Assembly: GCF_018588945.1 (NCBI RefSeq)
Contig: NZ_JAFIWA010000005.1
Location: 248,001-312,000 of the forward strand
DNA from: Microbacterium flavescens
Lineage (GTDB): Bacteria; Actinomycetota; Actinomycetes; Actinomycetales; Microbacteriaceae
Length of the DNA: 64,000 bases
Reading direction: 5' to 3'
Position 1 is the stretch's first letter. Each line of letters starts with the position of its first letter. The notes beneath the pieces are model-generated. The model saw only the letters and a list, made by a program, of their open reading frames with translations, searched no databases and had not been told where the DNA came from. Below, piece by piece: positions 1 through 7,582 of the stretch. A program made the position numbers and the translations under genes.

Positions 1-382
1 TCACGAGCGCGTCGTCCATGCGCTGCTCGACCGTGCGATCGGACAGGCCGACGGCGCAAGCGAGCTCGGCCGCAATGTCGCGCACCGACAGCGGGGCGTC
101 GTCGCGCGTCGCGCCGTCTTCGAGAGCGAGGTCCATCGCTTCGGCGAGGAGCCGCGCCTGCACGCCCTGCCAGCGCGCGATCTGCTCGGCCGCGTTCTCC
201 CACGCGTAGAGCAGCTCCTCACGGCGCGACGCCGCGGCGTCCCACCTGTGCCGCGTCACGCGCGGCGCGGAGTCCACCTCGGTCGGGCCTTCGTAGGGCT
301 CTTCCCACGTCTCGGCGACCAGCATCCGCTCGCGCCAGAGCAGGTCTTCGATCTCGGGATCGAGAGCCGGCGGCGGGTTCAT
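1..382 (-). CDS. HNH endonuclease, DUF222-containing family (N-terminal part, runs off the window)
   Basis: Reading from the ATG at 382 gives 127 residues without a stop, so only the N-terminus is present. The segment with VRDIAAELACAVGLSDRTVE around residues 100-120 resembles the DUF222 region of HNH endonucleases that are multicopy in Microbacteriaceae; the HNH nuclease motif would lie beyond the window edge and cannot be seen. The upstream start is supported by the drop to non-coding sequence beyond 382. The family assignment rests on this one motif. The true cellular role of this family is not established; association with mobile DNA or DNA repair is only an inference. Confidence 0.7.
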   Translation of the reverse strand, partial: MNPPPALDPEIEDLLWRERMLVAETWEEPYEGPTEVDSAPRVTRHRWDAAASRREELLYAWENAAEQIARWQGVQARLLAEAMDLALEDGATRDDAPLSVRDIAAELACAVGLSDRTVEQRMDDALV

Positions 383-467
383 GGCTCGATTCTCGCAGGA
401 CCCTCCGACATTCGATTCGATTCCACAGCCTCATCCACATGTGCATAACCGAACATTCAAACGAACG

Positions 468-1211
468 TCACGAGACGAGCAGGTAGCCCGCCCCCACGAT
501 CGTGAAGACGATCACCAGCCTCTCGAACAGTCGCTGGTCCAGCCGGTCGGCGATCCACCGGCCGGCGAGCGCCGCCGCGACGACGACCGGCACGAGCACG
601 GCGTCGAGAAGCAGCCCCGGCCCGGTGATGATCCCCAGCCCGATCGAGAACGGCACCTTGAAGATGTTGACGATCGCGAACAGCCACGCCGCCGTCCCGA
701 GGAACTCCTTCACGGGGAAGCGCGCCGCCAGGAAGTACATCGACATGACCGGACCCGCGGCGTTGGCGACCATCGTCGTGAACCCGCCGAGCGTGCCGTA
801 GGTCGCCGCCGCCACCCGGTGCGCGCCCGTCGACTCGACACCGGACGCGAAGCGGCGCCGCAGCAGGGTGATCACGATGACGGCCACCAGGATCACGCCG
901 ATCGTGCGCTTCACCCAGACGTCGTCGGCGAACCACAGGAACACTACGCCCACGAGCACACCGGCCACCACGGCGGGCGCGAGGCGCAGCAGCTCGCGCC
1001 AGTTGGCATGCCGGCGGTACATCGCGACGGCGAAGAGGTCGGCCACGATCAGGAGCAGCAGCAGCGTCCCCGTCGACTGCTTCGCGGGAAGCACCGCGGC
1101 GAAGATGGCGACCGCGACGGTGCCCGCGCCGGGCACGGCGGTCTTCGAGAGGCCGACGACCGCCGCCGCCACGGCGAGCAGCACCCAGGCCCACCAGGCG
1201 AGTTCGGGCAC
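468..1211 (-). CDS. Sulfite exporter TauE/SafE (TSUP) family permease
   Basis: A 247-aa integral membrane protein with about seven to eight hydrophobic segments. The typical TSUP features are a first helix followed by GLSKTAVPGAGT and a second-half repeat with GGFTTMVANAAGP. TSUP proteins export or import small organic or sulfur anions; the substrate here cannot be told. The GTG start at 1211 lies only 2 nt after the cofD stop (1214), so it is the last gene of a hemD-cofD-TSUP operon and probably translationally coupled. A longer reading frame upstream in the same phase is only the shadow of cofD. Confidence 0.85.
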   Translation of the reverse strand: MPELAWWAWVLLAVAAAVVGLSKTAVPGAGTVAVAIFAAVLPAKQSTGTLLLLLIVADLFAVAMYRRHANWRELLRLAPAVVAGVLVGVVFLWFADDVWVKRTIGVILVAVIVITLLRRRFASGVESTGAHRVAAATYGTLGGFTTMVANAAGPVMSMYFLAARFPVKEFLGTAAWLFAIVNIFKVPFSIGLGIITGPGLLLDAVLVPVVVAAALAGRWIADRLDQRLFERLVIVFTIVGAGYLLVS

Positions 1212-1213
1212 CC

Positions 1214-2197
1214 CTAGACCCCGGCTGCGCCGAGCGCGGCCTCGGCGAGGGCGGCCGACCGCGCGGCATCCGTCATCCACAGCGGAGCGACGAGCGAGCG
1301 GATGCCGCGACCCGCGACCTCGGCGGCGAGGGCGTCGTCCTCTTCGGCGATCAGCCAGGCGTCGAGCAGCCCGTCGCCGGCGCGCGCTCCGTAGTGCGCC
1401 GCGACCGCAGCGGCCGAGGTCTCCACTCCGATCGCGGTGAGGCACACATCCGCCATGCCCCGCACGACCTTGCCGCCGATGATCGGCGAGACGCCCACGA
1501 CGGCGGCGGGCGTGGAGCGCAGCGCGTCGCGCACGCCGGGCACAGCCAGGATCGGGCCGATCGACACGACCGGGTTCGAGGGCGCGAGCAGCACGACGTC
1601 GGCCTCGGCGATCGCCTCGGTCACGCCTGGGGCCGGCCGGGCGCGCTCGATGCCCGGGTTGTCGAAACCGGCGGGCGCCAGGGTCGCTCGGTGGCGCGTC
1701 CACCACTCCTGGAAGTGCAGTCGCGTGCCGTCCTCGAGGACGACGATCGTGTCGACCTCGACGTCGGTCATGGGGACCAGGCGCACTCCCAGGGGCCAGC
1801 GGCGCGACATCCGCTCGATCACCTGAGTCGGGGTGAGCCCCTCGCGCAGCCATCCCGTGCGAGCGAGGTGCGTGCCGAGGTCGAGGTCGCCGAGCGTGAA
1901 CCACGGCCAGCCCGCGCCCCACTCCTGGAGCTCGTGGTTGACTCTCTCGCTGTCGCCGCTGCGGCCCCAGCCGCGCTCGGTGTCGTTGACGCCGGCGAGG
2001 GCGTAGGTGATCGAATCGACGTCGGGCTGCAGTCGCACGCCCGACAGCCACAGGTCGTCTCCGGTGTTGACCACGACCGTCAGGGCGGCGGCCGTGTCGT
2101 GGATGCCCCGCGCCCGCAGCGCAGCGCGCACGCCGAGCACGAAGCGGGAGCCGCCGACGCCGCCGGCGAGCACGACGATGCGGGGCGGGCCGGTCAC
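1214..2197 (-). CDS. cofD: 2-phospho-L-lactate transferase (coenzyme F420 biosynthesis)
   Basis: A 327-aa protein matching the CofD/FbiA family in full length. The N-terminal nucleotide-binding segment LAGGVGGSRF sits at residues 10-19 and NTGDDLWLSG at about 44-53. Family members transfer a phospholactyl or phosphoenolpyruvyl group to 7,8-didemethyl-8-hydroxy-5-deazariboflavin (Fo), giving F420-0 or dehydro-F420-0. It starts 7 nt after hemD and is followed 2 nt later by a TSUP permease, so the three are one minus-strand operon. No other F420 genes lie in the window. Confidence 0.93.
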   Translation of the reverse strand: MTGPPRIVVLAGGVGGSRFVLGVRAALRARGIHDTAAALTVVVNTGDDLWLSGVRLQPDVDSITYALAGVNDTERGWGRSGDSERVNHELQEWGAGWPWFTLGDLDLGTHLARTGWLREGLTPTQVIERMSRRWPLGVRLVPMTDVEVDTIVVLEDGTRLHFQEWWTRHRATLAPAGFDNPGIERARPAPGVTEAIAEADVVLLAPSNPVVSIGPILAVPGVRDALRSTPAAVVGVSPIIGGKVVRGMADVCLTAIGVETSAAAVAAHYGARAGDGLLDAWLIAEEDDALAAEVAGRGIRSLVAPLWMTDAARSAALAEAALGAAGV

Positions 2198-2204
2198 CGG
2201 CGGA

Positions 2205-3044
2205 TCAGCCCCGGTCGGACCGCAGCTGCGGGATCACGCCGGTGCGGGGCGCGAACTCGTCCTCGGCATGCGGGAGCGAGAAGCGGGCGACGGCGTCGAT
2301 CAGGGCGTCGACGGTCTGCGCGTCGGCGACGACGTCGACGTTGAGTCCGGCCCGGCGGGCGTCCTTCGCCGTGCGGGGTCCGATCGCCGCGATGAGGGTG
2401 GTCGGCGGAACGTCGGGGAACTGCAGGTGCACCTGCTCCGCCACCGAGCCGCTCGTCACGAGGATCGCGTTGATGCGGCCGGAGCGGACGTCCTCGGCGA
2501 TGCGGTCGGTGACGGGAACGCCCACCGTGCGGTACGCGACGACGCTGCGCACGCGATGCCCGGCGTCGGACAGCATGCGCGTCAGCACGGGTTTGGCGAT
2601 CTCGCTGCGCAGCGTGAGGATGTCGCGAGGCTTCGGCTCGAGGGCGATGAGCTGCTCGGCCATGCCGGCCGCGGAGTTGTCCTCGTCGGGCACCAGGTCG
2701 ACGCGGTAGCCCACGGCGAGGAGGGCGGCGGCGGTGGTCTCGCCGACCGCGGCGATCCTGGTCGTCGGCGGCACGACCGCGCGGTACGCGTAGAGCACGT
2801 CGACCGTCGTGGCACTCGTGACCGTCAGCCACTCGAAGGCTCCGGCGGCGAGGTCGGCGAGCGACTGCTCGAGCGTGGCCTGGTCGTTGGTCGGAGCGAA
2901 GTTGATGAGGGGCGCGATCACCGGAGTGGCGCCCTGGCGGCGCAGCGTGGCGGCGACTCCGTCGCCCCACGGGCCGCCTCGGGGCACGAGGACACGCCAG
3001 CCCGCGAGGGGCTTGGCGGGTACGTGCTGCGGGGCTGTGTTCAT
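2205..3044 (-). CDS. hemD: Uroporphyrinogen-III synthase
   Basis: A 279-aa soluble protein with the two-lobed HemD pattern: LAGWRVLVPRGG near the N-terminus, the inter-domain segment around VTSATTVDVL, and the second-lobe VTSGSVAEQV and AAIGPRTAKDAR typical of the C-terminal half. It cyclises hydroxymethylbilane to uroporphyrinogen III, the branch point of heme, siroheme and cobalamin. The ATG at 3044 gives a normal length; an in-frame extension to 3143 is possible but adds sequence with no family similarity. A HemG/HemY-type oxidase gene lies 1.3 kb upstream on the same strand, separated by three envelope genes. Confidence 0.85.
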   Translation of the reverse strand: MNTAPQHVPAKPLAGWRVLVPRGGPWGDGVAATLRRQGATPVIAPLINFAPTNDQATLEQSLADLAAGAFEWLTVTSATTVDVLYAYRAVVPPTTRIAAVGETTAAALLAVGYRVDLVPDEDNSAAGMAEQLIALEPKPRDILTLRSEIAKPVLTRMLSDAGHRVRSVVAYRTVGVPVTDRIAEDVRSGRINAILVTSGSVAEQVHLQFPDVPPTTLIAAIGPRTAKDARRAGLNVDVVADAQTVDALIDAVARFSLPHAEDEFAPRTGVIPQLRSDRG

Positions 3045-3219
3045 GGGGTCGACTCTCGTGGCGCTCGGTCGGCCGCCCCAGACGTTCGAGCAGCCGAATG
3101 CGCGAACGAATCGGGTTCGCGCGCTCGGCAGCATTCGCACCATTGCACTGCCTCACCCCGAGCATACCCCCACGTCTACGGGGTGTGTCCGGTCGGCGAG
3201 TCCGACGGGCGGCGACCCG
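3045..3219. other. Intergenic region between hemD and the DUF3618 gene
   Basis: 175 nt with no convincing coding potential. It must hold the promoter of the hemD-cofD-TSUP operon. A short GGGG/CCCC inverted repeat around 3169-3185 could be a weak terminator of the upstream trio. No riboswitch-like element was recognised. Confidence 0.4.
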
Positions 3220-3498
3220 TCAGCGGCTGTAGGAGCGGACGAAGGCCCACACGGCTGCACCCACCGCGGCCGCGGCGACGACCACGGCGCCGAGCGCGAG
3301 GCCCGGACTGCGGCGCTTGAAGTCCCGCGCCTTCTCGATCGAGTCGTCGATCTTCACGGAGAGCCGCCGGGGCACGTTCGCCTTGACCTCGATCGCGGCG
3401 AGCGTCGCCTTGAGCTCGGCGCGCGCTCGCTCGACCGGGTCGGTGATGCCCAGCGGCACGGCGGTGCGGGGCAGCGGCACGGGCGCGTCAGAGCTCAT
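3220..3498 (-). CDS. DUF3618-containing small membrane protein
   Basis: A 92-aa protein. Residues 17-60 carry the DUF3618-like segment (DPVERARAELKATLAAIEVK, then a basic region), followed by one transmembrane helix at about 66-86 and a short basic tail. DUF3618 proteins are small actinobacterial membrane proteins of unknown function. It is the last of three genes; its start overlaps the stop of the holin-X-like gene by 11 nt, so the two are almost certainly coupled. Confidence 0.8.
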   Translation of the reverse strand: MSSDAPVPLPRTAVPLGITDPVERARAELKATLAAIEVKANVPRRLSVKIDDSIEKARDFKRRSPGLALGAVVVAAAAVGAAVWAFVRSYSR

Positions 3499-3889
3499 CG
3501 CGCACCTCCTTGACGTCCTGGGCGATGGATTGGACCGGATTCTTGCTCTTGCCGATCTTCCGGAACCGGAGCACGCCCAGCAGGGCGAGCAGCACGGCGA
3601 CGATGACCATGCCGAAGAACACGACGAGGGCCGAGAGCCACACCGGCCACCACGAGGAGAGGCCGGCGATGAGGTAGGTGCCGAACACCGGCACCGACCA
3701 GAACAGCACGAACAGCGCCGCGAACATCCACAGCGCGCCCCATCCGCCGTCCTTCGCGGTGCGGGCGGCCCACTTCTTCGCCGACTCGATCTCGGCGACG
3801 ACGAGGTTGCGGATCAGCTCCGGAATCTCGCCGATCAGCGTCAGCAGACTGTCGTCGGCGCGGTCCTTGAATCCACGCGGCGAAGTCAC
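3488..3889 (-). CDS. Phage holin family / actinobacterial holin-X-like membrane protein
   Basis: A 133-aa protein with a helical N-terminus and two strong hydrophobic stretches at about 48-73 and 80-107, the layout of the actinobacterial holin-X family (related to DUF1469/YqjE). Despite the family name there is no phage context here. It sits between a YtxH-like gene (1 nt gap) and a DUF3618 gene (11-nt overlap), a combination common in actinobacterial chromosomes, which points to an envelope or stress role rather than lysis. Confidence 0.8.
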   Translation of the reverse strand: MTSPRGFKDRADDSLLTLIGEIPELIRNLVVAEIESAKKWAARTAKDGGWGALWMFAALFVLFWSVPVFGTYLIAGLSSWWPVWLSALVVFFGMVIVAVLLALLGVLRFRKIGKSKNPVQSIAQDVKEVRDEL

Positions 3890-3890
3890 G

Positions 3891-4292
3891 TCACGCTCCG
3901 CCGCGGCCGTTGGCGGGCGTGTCGTCGGTGGCTTCGTCGATCAGATCTTCGACCGCATCCTTCGCGGCCTTGGCCGACGTCTTGGCTGCGGTCCCCACGT
4001 CGTCGGCGTTGTCCTTGCTCACCTTGAGCGCCGCGTCGAGCCTCTGCCCGGCGGTGCCCTTGGTCGAGGCTGCCTTGCCGACCTTGACGGCGGAGTCCCA
4101 CAGCGTGCTCGGGAGCGCCATCGCGCTCGACTTTGCGAAGTCCTTCACCTTGCCCACCTGCTCCTGGACGGGGTCGAGATTCCAGACCTTCAGCCATTGC
4201 GTCTTGATCTGCTCGTAGCGCTCGCGACCTGCTCGGCTGCCGAGCACGTACCCGACGGCCAGTCCGACGACGAGTCCTGCTTTGCCCCTCAT
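3891..4292 (-). CDS. YtxH-like small membrane-anchored protein
   Basis: A 133-aa protein that begins with a Gly-rich hydrophobic segment (GKAGLVVGLAVGYVLGSRAG, residues 3-22), then a long Ala/Lys/Asp-rich, probably helical tail. This resembles YtxH-type general-stress proteins, whose molecular function is unknown. It is the first gene of the three-gene unit ending at 3220. Assignment to YtxH is by architecture, not by a catalytic motif. Confidence 0.65.
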   Translation of the reverse strand: MRGKAGLVVGLAVGYVLGSRAGRERYEQIKTQWLKVWNLDPVQEQVGKVKDFAKSSAMALPSTLWDSAVKVGKAASTKGTAGQRLDAALKVSKDNADDVGTAAKTSAKAAKDAVEDLIDEATDDTPANGRGGA

Positions 4293-4391
4293 GGGGTCTC
4301 CTCACGCTCGGTGGTGCGCTGATGACCCTCTCAGGGTAGCCCTGTATTCCGATTCCGGCATCCACCCTTGACAAGTGGGCCGACGGCGGAC

Positions 4392-5876
4392 TCACGCCGC
4401 CGGCGGCGACTCCCAGAGCACCGTTCGGCGCAGTCGCTCGGCCTCCGACTGCGCATCAGCGACGACCCGCGACAGCCCGCTTCCGGCGAACCAGGACCCG
4501 ACGGCGGCGAGGCCCCGCGTGCCCGCGATGGCGGTGCGCACGGAGCCGGTCGCGTCGTCGTGCCCGATCGCCGAAGCCGGCGGGGCGAGCGTGAAGCGGG
4601 CCCGATGCACTCCGCGCACCGCCGCGGCCTCGAGCTGCACGCCGAGGAGAGCGGATGCCTCGTCCCGCGCGAGCGCGGCGACCTCGGCCTCGTCGAGGCC
4701 GGCGTGGGGCGGATCGTCGATCGAGCCGTCGAACGCCACGCTGAGCACGTGCCGGCCCGGTCCCGCTGCGCGCGAAAGCCAGTCCCACCGCGCGGTCTGG
4801 TGCACGAGTCCGGAGGCGCGGCGTGTGCCCGGCACCGCGTAGACCTCGGCCCCGCGCGGCGCCGAGTCGAGGTCCGGCGCGTCGACCACGAGCGTCACGA
4901 TCTCGCGCAGGCGCGCGGCATCCGTCATCGAATCGTCGAGTGAAGCGCCGACGTGCGCCGCCAGCAGGCGCGCGGCGTCCTGCTGTCCGGTCGCCACGAA
5001 CAGCACGTCCGCGGGCGCGACCACGACCTGTTCGCCGCCCGCTGACTCTGCCGTCACGCTCCAGCGCCCGTCGGCGCCGCGCTCCACACCCGACACGCGC
5101 GCGTCGACGACGAGTTCGGCGCCGAGTGTGACGAGCCGGTCGACGAGGGCGTCGACGAGCCGCGGCATCCCGCCTTCCAGGCTCTTGATCCCGGGGCCGG
5201 TCGCACGGTCGACGAGCAGGTCGGCCACCGCTCCCCCGAGCGAGCCGGTGCGGGTGAGCGCCGAGCTCAGCCCCGGAGCGGCGGCGGCGACGTCGACGTG
5301 CGACGGCGCGAGGCCGAACCGCCCGACGCTCAGCGGCGCGACCATCCGATCGACGACCGCGTCGCCCATGCGGGTGCGCACCAGGCGATCGAGGTTGCGC
5401 TCCTTGCCGATGGTGAGCGGGGGACGCAGGCGATCGAGGTACGCGCGCCACGCGCCGCTCAGGCCGATGAACGGCCGCACGTCCTGGGCCCACGGGTTTG
5501 CGGGGATGCCGAGCACCGAGTCCGCCGGCACCGGAGCGGCCGCCGCACCGGAGCGACCGAGCCCGGCGATCCACGTCGCGGACGCGCTCGGCGAGACGGC
5601 GCGCGGCGCGAGGTCGAGCTCGGCGACGAGGGCGTCGACGTCGCCGTCGGCGGTAGACCAGCACGACGCCCCGACGTCGACGCGCAGGCCGCCGACCTCG
5701 GCTTCGGCGATCGTGCCGCCCGGGCGGCCCGCCGCTTCGAGCACGGTGACCGGCATCCCGACCTTCGCGCACTCCAGCGCGGCGACCAGTCCGGCGATGC
5801 CGGCGCCGACCACGAGAACCCTCGTCTCGTGCGCGTGGGTGACCAGGGCGTCGAAGGGCTCGGGCGTCGCGGACAT
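4392..5876 (-). CDS. hemY: Protoporphyrinogen/coproporphyrinogen oxidase, FAD-dependent
   Basis: A 494-aa flavoprotein of the HemG/HemY (PPOX/CgoX) family. The dinucleotide-binding motif GAGIAG is at residues 24-29 and is followed by the GG motif RPGGTI and the C-terminal FAD segment ending AVGSWFAGSGLSRVVADAQS. In actinobacteria this enzyme usually oxidises coproporphyrinogen III in the coproporphyrin-dependent heme route; the sequence alone does not separate the two substrates. The ATG at 5876 has GGGAGG nine bases upstream and is preferred over Met codons at 5885 and 5906. hemD is downstream on the same strand. Confidence 0.88.
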   Translation of the reverse strand: MSATPEPFDALVTHAHETRVLVVGAGIAGLVAALECAKVGMPVTVLEAAGRPGGTIAEAEVGGLRVDVGASCWSTADGDVDALVAELDLAPRAVSPSASATWIAGLGRSGAAAAPVPADSVLGIPANPWAQDVRPFIGLSGAWRAYLDRLRPPLTIGKERNLDRLVRTRMGDAVVDRMVAPLSVGRFGLAPSHVDVAAAAPGLSSALTRTGSLGGAVADLLVDRATGPGIKSLEGGMPRLVDALVDRLVTLGAELVVDARVSGVERGADGRWSVTAESAGGEQVVVAPADVLFVATGQQDAARLLAAHVGASLDDSMTDAARLREIVTLVVDAPDLDSAPRGAEVYAVPGTRRASGLVHQTARWDWLSRAAGPGRHVLSVAFDGSIDDPPHAGLDEAEVAALARDEASALLGVQLEAAAVRGVHRARFTLAPPASAIGHDDATGSVRTAIAGTRGLAAVGSWFAGSGLSRVVADAQSEAERLRRTVLWESPPAA

Positions 5877-5950
5877 GACCTCCATCCTCCCACCCGAACG
5901 CGCCATGGCCCGGGTCGCCTGCCGCGCGTGCGAGTGCGAGACTGGCGGGC

Positions 5951-6532
5951 ATGAGCCTCCACATCACCGGCGATGAGACCGCCGACCGCCTGCTCACCGA
6001 CGACCCGCTCGCGCTGCTCATCGGCATGCTGCTGGATCAGCAGGTGGCGATGGAGACGGCGTTCGCGGGTCCGCTGAAGATCGCGGAGCGTGCCGGAACG
6101 CTGGATGCCGCGGCCATCGCCACGTTCGACCCGGACGCGTTCGCCGAGCTCTTCAAGGCCACGCCCGCCGTGCACCGGTTCCCGGGATCGATGGCCGTCC
6201 GGGTGCAGGCGCTGTGCGCCGCGATCCAGGACGACTGGGCCGGCGACGCCGCGGCGATCTGGCGCGACGGCGACCCCGACGGCGCCACGGTGCTCAAGCG
6301 GCTGAAGGCGCTGCCCGGCTTCGGCGAGCAGAAGGCCAAGATCTTCCTCGCGCTGCTGGGCAAGCAGTACGGCTTCGACGGCGCGGGCTGGCGCGAGGCA
6401 TCCGCTCCCTACGGCGAGGAGGGGAGCTTCCGCAGCGTCGCGGACATCGTCTCGACGGACTCCCTCGCGAAGGTGCGCGAGCACAAGCGCGCGATGAAGG
6501 CCGCGGCGAAGTCCGGGGGCGGAGGGGTCTGA
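5951..6532 (+). CDS. HhH-GPD-type base-excision DNA repair protein
   Basis: A 193-aa protein. The segment LLIGMLLDQQVAMETAFAGP (residues 21-40) and the helix-hairpin-helix LKALPGFGEQKAKIFLALLG (about 118-137) are the marks of a small actinobacterial HhH-GPD family related to DNA glycosylases. Base recognition is unknown. Its TGA overlaps the ATG of the following DUF1801 gene by one base, so the pair is translationally coupled. Confidence 0.85.
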   Translation: MSLHITGDETADRLLTDDPLALLIGMLLDQQVAMETAFAGPLKIAERAGTLDAAAIATFDPDAFAELFKATPAVHRFPGSMAVRVQALCAAIQDDWAGDAAAIWRDGDPDGATVLKRLKALPGFGEQKAKIFLALLGKQYGFDGAGWREASAPYGEEGSFRSVADIVSTDSLAKVREHKRAMKAAAKSGGGGV

Positions 6533-6954
6533 TGAAGAAGACGGGTGAGAGCGTCGCCGCGTTCATCGCGGGGGTTACACCGGCGAAGAGGCAGCGGGAT
6601 GCCGCGACCGTGGTGGCGCTGATGCGAGAGGTCACCGGGCGCGAGCCCGAGATGTGGGGCACGATCGTCGGGTTCGGCGCGTGCCACTACCGCTACCCCA
6701 CCGGCACCGAGGGCGATGTGCCGATCGCGGCCTTCTCGCCCCGCCGGCAGGCGACCACGGTCTACCTCCTCGACACCGGGGCGCACGCGGCGGAGCTGGC
6801 GAAGCTCGGGGCGCACGAGACCGGCGCCGGCTGCCTCTATCTCAAGGACGTCGAGGCGGTCGACGCCGACGTGCTGCGCGGCATCATCGCCGAGGACTAC
6901 CGCCGCGTACTCGAGGGCGACACCGGCGAGGCGATCTTCACGGTCACCGACTGA
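6532..6954 (+). CDS. DUF1801 domain-containing protein
   Basis: A 140-aa protein of the DUF1801/YdhG-like family: SVAAFIAGVTPAKRQRDA at the N-terminus, PEMWGTIVGFG and YRYPTG in the middle, then a segment with TVYLLD. The fold resembles small iron-chaperone-like YdhG proteins but no function is established. It is coupled to the HhH-GPD gene (shared A in TGATG). Confidence 0.85.
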   Translation: MKKTGESVAAFIAGVTPAKRQRDAATVVALMREVTGREPEMWGTIVGFGACHYRYPTGTEGDVPIAAFSPRRQATTVYLLDTGAHAAELAKLGAHETGAGCLYLKDVEAVDADVLRGIIAEDYRRVLEGDTGEAIFTVTD

Positions 6955-7072
6955 CGCGCGCGGGGAGCCGCCCGCGGAGCATCCGCTTATCCACACGCAC
7001 GGAGTGGACAGCGCCCGCGAACGACCGCGCCGCTAGGGTGGGGGAACCCCGCCCCCTCGCCACGGAGTCGTC
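6955..7072. promoter_or_regulatory. Promoter region of the NfeD/flotillin operon
   Basis: 118 nt. A TAGGGT hexamer at 7035-7040 matches the actinobacterial -10 and would give a leader of about 30 nt before the ATG at 7073. A GGGG...CCCC dyad just after it (about 7041-7054) lies in the leader. No clear -35 was picked out. Confidence 0.4.
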
Positions 7073-7540
7073 ATGCTGCCCTTCCTCATCGTCGGAGGCG
7101 TCGGCCTCGCCGTCCTGCTGATCTCGCTCATCGTCGGCGACATCTTCGATCACTTCGACATCGGCGACGGCGCCATCTCTGGCACCGCCCTCGGTGTCGC
7201 CGCGGTCGTGTTCGGGGCATCCGGAGTACTCACCTTCACGTCGGGGCTCGACACCGTGTGGGCGTACGTGCTGGCCGTGGTGCTCGCGGTGCTCGCCTAC
7301 CTCGTCGCCGTGTTCTTCATCAAGCGCCTCACCAAGAGCTCGGACGGTGCGCCGCTCTCGGCTGCGGGCCTCTCCGGTGTCTCCCGCTCCGACATCTCGC
7401 CTGCAGGCGGCGAAGTGAGCCTCGACGGTCCCGGCGAGTTCGAACGACGCCTGGCGTACTCGGACGAGCCCATCGCCGAGGGTGTGCGCGTGCGCGTCGT
7501 CGAGCACTCCGGCACCCGCGTCAAGGTCGTCGCGGAATAG
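7073..7540 (+). CDS. NfeD-like membrane protein (flotillin partner)
   Basis: A 155-aa protein with three hydrophobic segments (about 1-20, 38-58, 63-84) and a C-terminal beta-rich domain (about 105-155) ending RVRVVEHSGTRVKVVAE, as in the OB-fold of NfeD/YuaF proteins. Such proteins are encoded beside flotillins and work with them in membrane microdomains. The flotillin gene starts 42 nt downstream on the same strand. There is no protease domain, so it is the short NfeD form. Confidence 0.75.
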   Translation: MLPFLIVGGVGLAVLLISLIVGDIFDHFDIGDGAISGTALGVAAVVFGASGVLTFTSGLDTVWAYVLAVVLAVLAYLVAVFFIKRLTKSSDGAPLSAAGLSGVSRSDISPAGGEVSLDGPGEFERRLAYSDEPIAEGVRVRVVEHSGTRVKVVAE

Positions 7541-7582
7541 CCCGACCGCACGTCCGCCCCATTCCGCCTCCGGAAGGAAACC

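Noticed and set aside
383..467. Possible SOS (LexA) box upstream of the HNH gene (GAAC words near 451-474)
   Set aside because: The GAAC words are direct, not inverted, repeats, so they do not form the actinobacterial GAAC-N4-GTTC site.
3045..3143. N-terminal extension of hemD from an upstream ATG
   Set aside because: The added 33 residues are basic and low in family similarity; the ATG at 3044 gives the normal HemD length.
3488..3889. Phage holin, hence possible prophage
   Set aside because: Holin-X-like proteins with YtxH and DUF3618 neighbours are common chromosomal actinobacterial genes; no other phage gene is present.
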